This document shows, piece after piece, positions 1 through 4,282 of a DNA stretch of 5,514 bases. The stretch spans positions 1-5,514 of the forward strand of contig CAIQOG010000606.1 in NCBI GenBank assembly GCA_903873355.1, read 5' to 3'. The notes under the pieces are model-generated. The model was not told where the DNA came from and did no database searches. It worked only from the letters and a program-made list of their open reading frames with translations. Made by a program: the position numbers and the translations under genes. Numbering within the stretch: position 1 is the first letter of the stretch; each line of letters starts with the position of its first letter. The stretch comes from an uncultured Bacteroidales bacterium. Lineage in GTDB: Bacteria > Bacteroidota > Bacteroidia > Bacteroidales > Paludibacteraceae.

Positions 1-192
1 ACTTTGCCAAAGTCACAAAAGGAATATCGTTCAGAATATCTATTCCCATTCTTTTTCAATATGTTGTCGGAGGGAAGTAATAGAATTGTTCAGTCACGAA
101 TGCTGGGAATAGATGAAAATGATCATTTCGGAATATTATTAGCAACAGCACAACATGATGTAGCAGGTGCTGTAACTGTAAAACCGTTGTAA
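1..192 (+). CDS. hipS: HipS-like protein (HipA N-terminal subdomain), 5' end outside the window
   Basis: The reading frame is open from the first base and ends at TAA 190-192, giving the last 63 residues of a protein that starts upstream. The segment SEYLFPFFFNMLSEG followed by a basic stretch (NRIVQSR) and ending in DVAGAVTVKP matches the end of HipA N-terminal subdomain 1; E. coli HipA has FFDNLLPDSPIVRDRIV and later DSVGAVTLIP at these places. Here the protein stops just after this subdomain, as HipS does in HipBST systems. In E. coli O127:H6 the small HipS, not HipB, is the antitoxin that neutralises the kinase HipT; by analogy this is inferred to be the cytoplasmic antitoxin of the next gene. 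The stop codon is followed by a single codon (TTT) and then the hipT ATG, in the same frame, so the two are surely co-transcribed and probably translationally coupled. The TTG at position 4 is not a credible start, because the domain is incomplete without upstream residues. The alternative is a hipA gene broken by one stop codon. Confidence 0.85.
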   Translation, partial: TLPKSQKEYRSEYLFPFFFNMLSEGSNRIVQSRMLGIDENDHFGILLATAQHDVAGAVTVKPL

Positions 193-195
193 TTT

Positions 196-1197
196 ATGGA
201 AACATTAAAAATTTGTCCCTCCACATTAGCTAGTGGTTATGATACTTACTCTCCTATAGCCAGAAAACGATTATTCGAAGGGAAAAATATATCACCGTTT
301 CTTTCCTATAATCCCATTGAAGAAAGGAAAGAAGAAACTGAACTTTTTCTAAAGAATCAGGAGCACATGTCATTGTCGGGTGTTCAAACTAAGTATTCTT
401 TAGTTCTTAGGGATAGTGTTTTTGAATTATCAAATGAAACTGAACAAGGCACCTATTTACTGAAACCAAAATTGACTAATTTTCAATACAAAGATTTTAG
501 TCCTGCTAACGAGAATCTGACCATGCAACTTGCTGAACAGGTTTATGGAATTGAAACTGCTGCAAATGGTCTTTGTTTCTTTATGAATGGTGAAATGGCT
601 TATGTCACAAAGCGATTTGATGTTGCCAATGATGGCAGTAAATATCGAAAGGAAGATTTTGCTTCGTTGGCTGGTTTAACTTCTGAAAATAAAGGTAAGG
701 ATTTCAAATATGATGTTCTTAGTTACGAGGATGTTGCTGAATTGATACAGAAATATGTTCCTGCATCAAGGGTTGAATTATTGAAGTTTTTCGATTTGAT
801 GCTTTTCAATTTTTTGTTCTCAAATGGAGATGCACATTTAAAGAATTTCTCATTATTGGAAACTTCAGATGGTGATTTCAAATTAGCTCCAGCATACGAT
901 CTTATAAATACAAGTATCCATTTACCCTCTGATCCAATCTTTGCTCTCCGAAAAGGTTTATTTAAAGAAGGAGACAAAACTGTTTGCCCAATGGGAATCT
1001 ATACAGGAGAAAGCTTTTCTGAATTTGGAAATAGGTTAGGTCTACCAAAAAATATGGTAAAAAGAGAAATCGAAAAATTCTGTGCCGATTATACAAAGGC
1101 TGAAGAATTGATTACAAATTCATATTTGTCGGATGAACTGAAAGATCTATATAGAACAATGTATCATACAAGACGAAACACTTACTTGAAAAGTTGA
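196..1197 (+). CDS. hipT: HipT-like serine/threonine kinase toxin (HipA C-terminal domain)
   Basis: A complete 333-residue protein carrying the HipA kinase fold without HipA subdomain 1. An N-terminal stretch of about 55 residues (CPSTLASGYDTYSP onwards) precedes the Gly-rich loop MSLSGVQTK at 58-66. Ser59 and Ser61 flank Leu60 and correspond to the Ser-x-Ser autophosphorylation motif of HipT proteins. Lys90 in YLLKP is the likely ATP-contacting lysine. The catalytic loop is NGDAHLKNFS (210-219) with Asp212 and Asn217, and the metal-binding Asp235 lies in APAYDL. Nothing essential is missing, so the kinase should be active. The family phosphorylates aminoacyl-tRNA synthetases (GltX for HipA, TrpS for E. 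coli O127 HipT), stopping translation and causing growth arrest; the target here is unknown. The start at ATG 196 leaves three bases after the hipS stop and has no obvious Shine-Dalgarno, which fits Bacteroidota and coupled translation. Sampled 60-bp stretches are 28-35% GC, lower than the genes to the right. A HipB-type HTH gene is expected upstream. Confidence 0.93.
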   Translation: METLKICPSTLASGYDTYSPIARKRLFEGKNISPFLSYNPIEERKEETELFLKNQEHMSLSGVQTKYSLVLRDSVFELSNETEQGTYLLKPKLTNFQYKDFSPANENLTMQLAEQVYGIETAANGLCFFMNGEMAYVTKRFDVANDGSKYRKEDFASLAGLTSENKGKDFKYDVLSYEDVAELIQKYVPASRVELLKFFDLMLFNFLFSNGDAHLKNFSLLETSDGDFKLAPAYDLINTSIHLPSDPIFALRKGLFKEGDKTVCPMGIYTGESFSEFGNRLGLPKNMVKREIEKFCADYTKAEELITNSYLSDELKDLYRTMYHTRRNTYLKS

Positions 1198-1336
1198 ATG
1201 GGCTAACTTGATTTGGTATATACTGATAAGAGTTGTGATCCCTATTAAATGCTAATAATATTAATTTGCTTTTCTGTTTAAAGAATTAGTATTACTTTTA
1301 AAAACCAAATTTCATTTGTTTTCAGACAGAATTTCG

Positions 1337-1358
1337 ATTTGCACCATATTTGCACCAT
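1337..1358. repeat. Perfect tandem duplication of an 11-bp unit, ATTTGCACCAT
   Basis: Bases 1337-1347 and 1348-1358 are identical and directly adjacent. The unit is non-simple and contains TTTGCACC, which stands out in the surrounding AT-rich sequence. Such a pair could be a binding site for a dimeric protein or part of a recombinase core site, or a slippage product. The neighbouring bases do not fit the known GTANNTTTGC core of IntDOT sites. Function unknown. Confidence 0.8.
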
Positions 1359-1511
1359 TTACTGAAAATGAGTGAAATAGAATGAAACTTTTTGAAATGT
1401 AAATTTTGAAGTAATTGATTGAAAATAAATCATTAAGACATTAATGAGTTTGTGTGATAAATAGTTACAAAATGGTCAAATTTTACTTAATACGCACGGC
1501 TCTGGGTACAT

Positions 1512-1545
1512 AAAGACTTTATAATCGACTGATTATAAAGTCTTT
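1512..1545. terminator. Perfect 15-bp inverted repeat with 4-nt loop, probable bidirectional terminator
   Basis: The left arm AAAGACTTTATAATC (1512-1526) is exactly complementary to the right arm GATTATAAAGTCTTT (1531-1545), with GACT between them. On the + strand the stem runs into TTTTCATTTT; on the - strand the arm ends in CTTT and then ATGT, a weaker T tract. It sits 53 bp beyond the SRAP stop (minus strand) and 314 bp beyond the hipT stop (plus strand), between converging genes, which is where a shared terminator is expected. The stem is AT-rich (4 G/C pairs in 15) and so less stable than a classical terminator of this length. Confidence 0.7.
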
Positions 1546-1598
1546 TCATTTTGCACAGTAACATTCCTGAAACAATTTCATACATTTTGTCCCGTAAT

Positions 1599-2351
1599 TC
1601 AGAATAAACTCTGCTGATTAAGCTCAGTATAATCCACGCGTTGCATGATTTCGGGGAAATTACGGTTGGTTTGTGGGTTATTAGCAGCACGACTGATAGT
1701 GTGCGCTTTCATTAGGCGTTCGTCAAAGGGTTTAATAAGTTGCTGAATTTGCACAGAAGTTATTTCCGGGTCGAGCCAGACTTGAGCCTCACTATTTGAG
1801 AGTATCAGTGGCATACGTTTCTTAATGTTGTGAATCATTTCCATTAGCGGATTGGCAGCTGTGGTTACAATGCTGAATGTATTACGGATTTCGCCGGTAG
1901 AGCGGTTGGTCCAACTATCGTAAACGGAGCCAAGCAAAAAGCCCGAACCTGCTTCAGATTGTATGTAGTAAGGATATTTCGTTCCGTTTAGTTCGCGCCA
2001 TTCGTAAAAGCCCCTCACAGGCAACAAGCAGCGGTGTGACAAGATATTTCGTCGGAACGATGGTTTCTCGAAAATGGTTTCACCTTTGGCATTCAGAGTT
2101 TTTGTACGTAACTCGGTGGCCGAAGCCGTATCTTTAATCCATTCGGGTATCAGCCCCCATTCATAAAGTTCTATTCCTTCCTCTTTTATCACAGGCAACT
2201 GCGGATGCACAAATCCACTTACCATAAAAGAATCGGGAAACTCAGGCATTGCCGGATAATCATTCTTCTTTCTCACAGGTGGGAGACTTCTGTAATACTC
2301 TTCTGTAGTCATCAAGACATCTTTACGCAATATCGCTACTGTAAAACACAT
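1599..2351 (-). CDS. yedK: SRAP-domain protein (YedK/HMCES family), abasic-site DNA-protein crosslinking
   Basis: A 250-residue single-domain protein of usual family length. SRAP proteins recognise abasic sites in single-stranded DNA and, after removal of Met1, attach Cys2 to the open sugar as a stable thiazolidine, shielding the lesion. All hallmark residues are seen: Cys2 directly after the initiator Met (which fixes this start), Asn88 in TLNAKGE, the block SFRRNILSHRCLLPV (98-112), Glu117 in GFYEW, and His174 in IHNIKKRMPLIL. These match Cys2, Asn75, Glu105 and His160 of E. coli YedK. The basic N-terminal residues and FRRN loop fit DNA contact. It is the last of five minus-strand genes, 90 bp after ygbA and just before the hairpin at 1512-1545, so it may be read from the ygbA transcript or from its own promoter. 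I see no clear TAnnTTTG-type Bacteroidota -7 element upstream and no LexA-like operator. Family assignment is firm; the physiological role is inferred from homologues. Confidence 0.95.
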   Translation of the reverse strand: MCFTVAILRKDVLMTTEEYYRSLPPVRKKNDYPAMPEFPDSFMVSGFVHPQLPVIKEEGIELYEWGLIPEWIKDTASATELRTKTLNAKGETIFEKPSFRRNILSHRCLLPVRGFYEWRELNGTKYPYYIQSEAGSGFLLGSVYDSWTNRSTGEIRNTFSIVTTAANPLMEMIHNIKKRMPLILSNSEAQVWLDPEITSVQIQQLIKPFDERLMKAHTISRAANNPQTNRNFPEIMQRVDYTELNQQSLF

Positions 2352-2385
2352 GGAAAATTATGGGTTTTGGTTACCAAGTTCTAAC

Positions 2386-2407
2386 AAATTAAAGAGGTGA
2401 GAAGTTT
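2386..2407 (-). repeat. Leader segment of the SRAP gene, related to the ygbA leader
   Basis: This 22-nt stretch matches the segment at 2745-2767 just upstream of ygbA at 19 positions with one single-base gap; both contain CTTCTCAC when read on the coding strand. It ends 34 nt upstream of the SRAP ATG. It overlaps most of a 10-bp palindrome, AGTTTAAACT (2403-2412). It may be a shared regulatory or RNA-level element, or a chance similarity of AT-rich spacers. Confidence 0.4.
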
Positions 2408-2441
2408 AAACTGACTTTTCAGGTTTTTCCTCAATTTCAAT

Positions 2442-2744
2442 TTATTGTATTCGCATTTTGATTTTATGTCGAAGATATTCAATGGGATAGTAAATCAACA
2501 TACGAGGCCCCGAAAATCGCATTATCTGCCGGATTTGTTCGCGTTGTTCCGCCTGATAGCAATGAATTTTGCAGTCCTTACAGGCAGGTTTTTCATCACC
2601 GAAAGGACATTTTTCGAGGCGTTTCATGGCATAGTTTTTTAATGCCTTGCATTCAATACAAAGAGATTTCTGATCATGTTTCTTCCGACAATAGAGATTA
2701 ATCATCAATTCAACTGTTGTCATTTCGGAAGAAATTTTAGCCAT
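2442..2744 (-). CDS. ygbA: YgbA-family (nitrous oxide-stimulated promoter family) Cys-rich protein
   Basis: A 100-residue soluble protein with the diagnostic pattern of the YgbA_NO family: LMINLYCRKKH (13-23), LCIECKALKNYAMKRLEKCPFG (28-49), CKDCKIHCY (55-63), and REQIRQIMRFSGPRM (68-82). Seven cysteines (19, 29, 32, 46, 55, 58, 62) with His23 and His61 suggest a bound metal or an Fe-S cluster; this is inferred from spacing only. In enterobacteria ygbA is repressed by the NO sensor NsrR and induced by nitrosative stress; its biochemical activity is not settled to my knowledge. Here the gene starts 21 bp after the phoA stop, so it is probably co-transcribed with phoA, with the SRAP gene 90 bp further on. 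A CTTCTCAC motif lies 11 bp before the ATG, but it is not a Shine-Dalgarno. No NsrR- or FNR-type operator was recognised. The domain runs to about residue 82; the basic C-terminus is ordinary for the family. Confidence 0.92.
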   Translation of the reverse strand: MAKISSEMTTVELMINLYCRKKHDQKSLCIECKALKNYAMKRLEKCPFGDEKPACKDCKIHCYQAEQREQIRQIMRFSGPRMLIYYPIEYLRHKIKMRIQ

Positions 2745-2767
2745 AAATTGAAAAAGTGAGAAGGTTT
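2745..2767 (-). repeat. Leader segment of ygbA, related to the SRAP leader
   Basis: This is the partner of 2386-2407: 19 of 22 aligned bases are identical with one inserted base. It fills the whole phoA-ygbA spacer and includes two bases of the phoA stop codon, so it lies in the translation initiation region of ygbA. The position relative to the start codon differs from that in the SRAP leader (0 nt versus 34 nt), which argues against a single conserved role. Confidence 0.4.
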
Positions 2768-3836
2768 ATTTTTTAAATTTCAACAGTTTTTCCAGTTTTG
2801 TTTTGAAACTGATGTTTTCCATGAAGCCGGTAAAATTTTCTGCACCAGGACCATAAGCAAAAACCGGAACGGGAACACCGCTATGATTTTTAGTACTGAA
2901 CAACACTTTCAGTTTATCCGTACCAACTTTACCTTCCGGAATGGTCATTCCGCCTGTTTCGTGGTCAGCAGTAATAATAACCAACGTGTTGCCATCCTTT
3001 TTAGCAAAATCGAGCACACAACCGACTGTTTGATCAAAATCAAGCATTTCTTTCACTTCTTGCTGGAAATTATTATTATGACATGCCCAGTCGATTTGCG
3101 AACCTTCAACCATTAGGAAAAAACCTTTTTTATTGTTACTCAGAATATTCAGTGCAGTCTGTGTGGCATCGGGCAGCATAGTTCCACGTTCGGGCATTCC
3201 GGGATTTTGATCGTCGTAAAGAAATCCGGCTAACTTCCCTGATTTCGTTGCCTTAACTTCATCCAGTTTATACGCAATTTTATAGTTTTTAGCTTTAAGT
3301 TCGTTAGTCAGATTTCGACTGTCGATAGTGCGGTCTTCAAAATATTTGCGGCCTCCACCGATAAACACATCAATATCGGTTTTCAGGTAATCGGTTGCAA
3401 TTTCCTCATTCATTTCGCGATTCACCTGATGTGCAATATACGATGCCGGAGTTGCATGTGTTAGCGCACAAGCCACTACAATACCGGTGGAAAGTTTGAA
3501 TTTAGAAGCTTCTTCCAGAATGGATTGAACCGCAACCGAATCGGGGCTCATACCTATCATGTGATTTCGCGTTTTTACCCCGCAAGCCAGCGCCGTTCCG
3601 CCTGCACCCGAATCCGTTGTAAAATTGTCGGCAGAATAGGTTTTTGAGAATCCGCTATAGGTACAACGTTCGAGTTCCAGATGATTGCCATTGGCCATCA
3701 TACCGGCATAAATCTGTGCCAGCCCCATACCATCGCCAATCATAAAAATCACATTCTTAGGCGTTTTTTGTGAGAAAACAGATTGAGAAAAGAATACAAC
3801 TAAAAAAAGCAGTAGTGAGTATTTTTTGAATTTCAT
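2766..3836 (-). CDS. phoA: Exported PhoA-type alkaline phosphatase, His/Trp active-site variant
   Basis: A 356-residue alkaline phosphatase that hydrolyses phosphate monoesters with two zinc ions and one magnesium. Residues 1-22 (MKFKK, hydrophobic core, VFS) form a type I signal peptide with cleavage before Gln23, as is usual in Bacteroidota, so the enzyme is periplasmic. The active site is complete: Asp35 in MIGDG; nucleophile Ser76 in TTDSGAGG; His127 and Thr129 in THATPASY; Arg140; Glu244, Asp249 and His253 in EGSQIDWACH; Asp291-His292 in TADHETGG; and His318 in NHSG. Spacing of the later ligands equals E. coli PhoA (Glu322, Asp327, His331, Asp369, His370, His412). Asp153 and Lys328 of E. 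coli are replaced by His127 and Trp250, as in cold-adapted and marine enzymes such as TAB5. It is much shorter than E. coli PhoA (471), lacking large surface insertions. It lies 49 bp after the MerR gene and 21 bp before ygbA. I see no recognisable Pho box. Confidence 0.95.
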   Translation of the reverse strand: MKFKKYSLLLFLVVFFSQSVFSQKTPKNVIFMIGDGMGLAQIYAGMMANGNHLELERCTYSGFSKTYSADNFTTDSGAGGTALACGVKTRNHMIGMSPDSVAVQSILEEASKFKLSTGIVVACALTHATPASYIAHQVNREMNEEIATDYLKTDIDVFIGGGRKYFEDRTIDSRNLTNELKAKNYKIAYKLDEVKATKSGKLAGFLYDDQNPGMPERGTMLPDATQTALNILSNNKKGFFLMVEGSQIDWACHNNNFQQEVKEMLDFDQTVGCVLDFAKKDGNTLVIITADHETGGMTIPEGKVGTDKLKVLFSTKNHSGVPVPVFAYGPGAENFTGFMENISFKTKLEKLLKFKK

Positions 3837-3850
3837 TTGTTCATTTATTG

Positions 3851-3860
3851 ATTACGTAAT
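3851..3860. promoter_or_regulatory. 10-bp palindrome ATTACGTAAT in the phoA leader
   Basis: A perfect palindrome lies 14 bp upstream of the phoA ATG, inside the 49-bp spacer after the MerR gene. It sits in AT-rich sequence (TTGATTACGTAATTGATAATTG). It could be an operator, possibly for the adjacent MerR-type protein, but MerR sites are usually longer (about 18-20 bp) and lie between promoter elements. Palindromes of this length do occur by chance in AT-rich DNA. Confidence 0.25.
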
Positions 3861-3885
3861 TGATAATTGGAAACTGGAAATTGAA

Positions 3886-4209
3886 TTACTCCACCGATAA
3901 CGCTCTGGAAATACCCAGCAGTTCGGTTCTGACTTTTTTTAGCCGCTCAACAATTTCCTGTTGTTTGGCTATAACATCTTTTTTCTGCCCCAAACGGCGT
4001 TTCGCACCATCCAGTGTCAGTTTCTGATCAGTAGTCAGATAGATTATCTGTTTTATAATCTGAATATCCTCAGGAGTATAAAAGCGTGTTCCTTTTTCAT
4101 TGCGCCTTGGTTTGAGTTCTTTAAATTCCTTTTCCCAAAAGCGCAGGTTGGACTGGTTCACTTTGAACATTTTCGCCACTTCCGAAATTGAATAATATAA
4201 CTTTTCCAT
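3886..4209 (-). CDS. Short MerR-family transcriptional regulator
   Basis: A 107-residue cytoplasmic DNA-binding protein. The MerR-type winged helix-turn-helix covers residues 5-70: YSISEVAKMFKVNQSNLRFW gives the first two helices, ending in the (L)RFWEKEF signature where classical MerR proteins have LRYYE, and the wing is RNEKGTRFYTPEDIQII (36-52). A second helical part (64-73, LTLDGAKRRL) follows, then a heptad-like segment (about 77-103, QKKDVIAKQQEIVERLKKV) that should form the dimerisation coiled coil. There is no effector-binding domain and no cysteine, so it does not look like a metal or redox sensor; in this small Bacteroidota type the signal is unknown. It is 73 bp downstream of the transglycosylase gene and 49 bp upstream of phoA, all on one strand. 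Whether it controls phoA or itself cannot be told from the sequence. The start ATG gives the HTH its normal N-terminus. Confidence 0.92.
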   Translation of the reverse strand: MEKLYYSISEVAKMFKVNQSNLRFWEKEFKELKPRRNEKGTRFYTPEDIQIIKQIIYLTTDQKLTLDGAKRRLGQKKDVIAKQQEIVERLKKVRTELLGISRALSVE

Positions 4210-4253
4210 TGGGTTCGTATGTTTGGTTAATTAGTTGATTGGCAATACATTTA

Positions 4254-4281
4254 ACTACAAACTATTGACTATAAACTACTC
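4254..4281. repeat. Degenerate tandem repeat, 14-bp period, in the mltD-merR spacer
   Basis: ACTACAAACTATTG (4254-4267) is followed directly by ACTATAAACTACTC (4268-4281), identical at 11 of 14 positions; a third start (ACTAT) runs into the stop codon of the transglycosylase gene. ATAGTTTATAGT-like spacers of this kind are seen in many Bacteroidota genomes. No stem with a T tract that would make a good terminator is visible here, so transcription may continue into the MerR gene. Confidence 0.5.
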
Positions 4282-4282
4282 A

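Larger units (their letters stand above)
1198..1598. other. AT-rich non-coding region between converging gene blocks
   Basis: About 400 bp between the hipT stop and the 3' end of the SRAP gene. I see no protein-coding frame with family resemblance on either strand and no tRNA or other recognisable RNA gene. It contains small palindromes (GTATATAC at 1216-1223, TAATATTA at 1256-1263), a perfect tandem 11-bp repeat at 1337-1358 and a strong hairpin at 1512-1545, the last two listed separately. Because the genes on both sides point into it, it needs terminators but no promoter. It also coincides with the change from AT-rich to more GC-rich coding sequence. Confidence 0.7.

Noticed and set aside
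4..192. TTG at position 4 as the start of a 62-residue protein
   Set aside because: The frame is open to the window edge and the HipA N-terminal subdomain needs about 45 more residues upstream, so this is a truncated gene, not a small one.
1337..1358. IntDOT-type attachment core
   Set aside because: Only TTTGC is shared; the bases before it (TTCGA and CCATA) do not fit GTANN, and no integrase gene is in the window.
1512..1545. XerCD dif site
   Set aside because: dif has two 11-bp arms around a 6-bp centre; this is a 15-4-15 perfect hairpin in a terminator position.
1487..1690. Minus-strand 67-codon frame over the hairpin and the SRAP 3' end
   Set aside because: It overlaps the SRAP C-terminus in another frame and runs through the hairpin, with no recognisable domain.
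2352..2441. Bacteroidota promoter (TTTG, then TAnnTTTG) upstream of the SRAP gene
   Set aside because: The nearest match on the coding strand, TTAATTTG, is one base short of the -7 consensus spacing, and no TTTG was found at the proper distance upstream.
2445..2642. Plus-strand open frame opposite ygbA
   Set aside because: It is the antisense shadow of a strongly recognisable gene and shows no family resemblance; the same holds for the other frames opposite hipT, phoA, merR and mltD.
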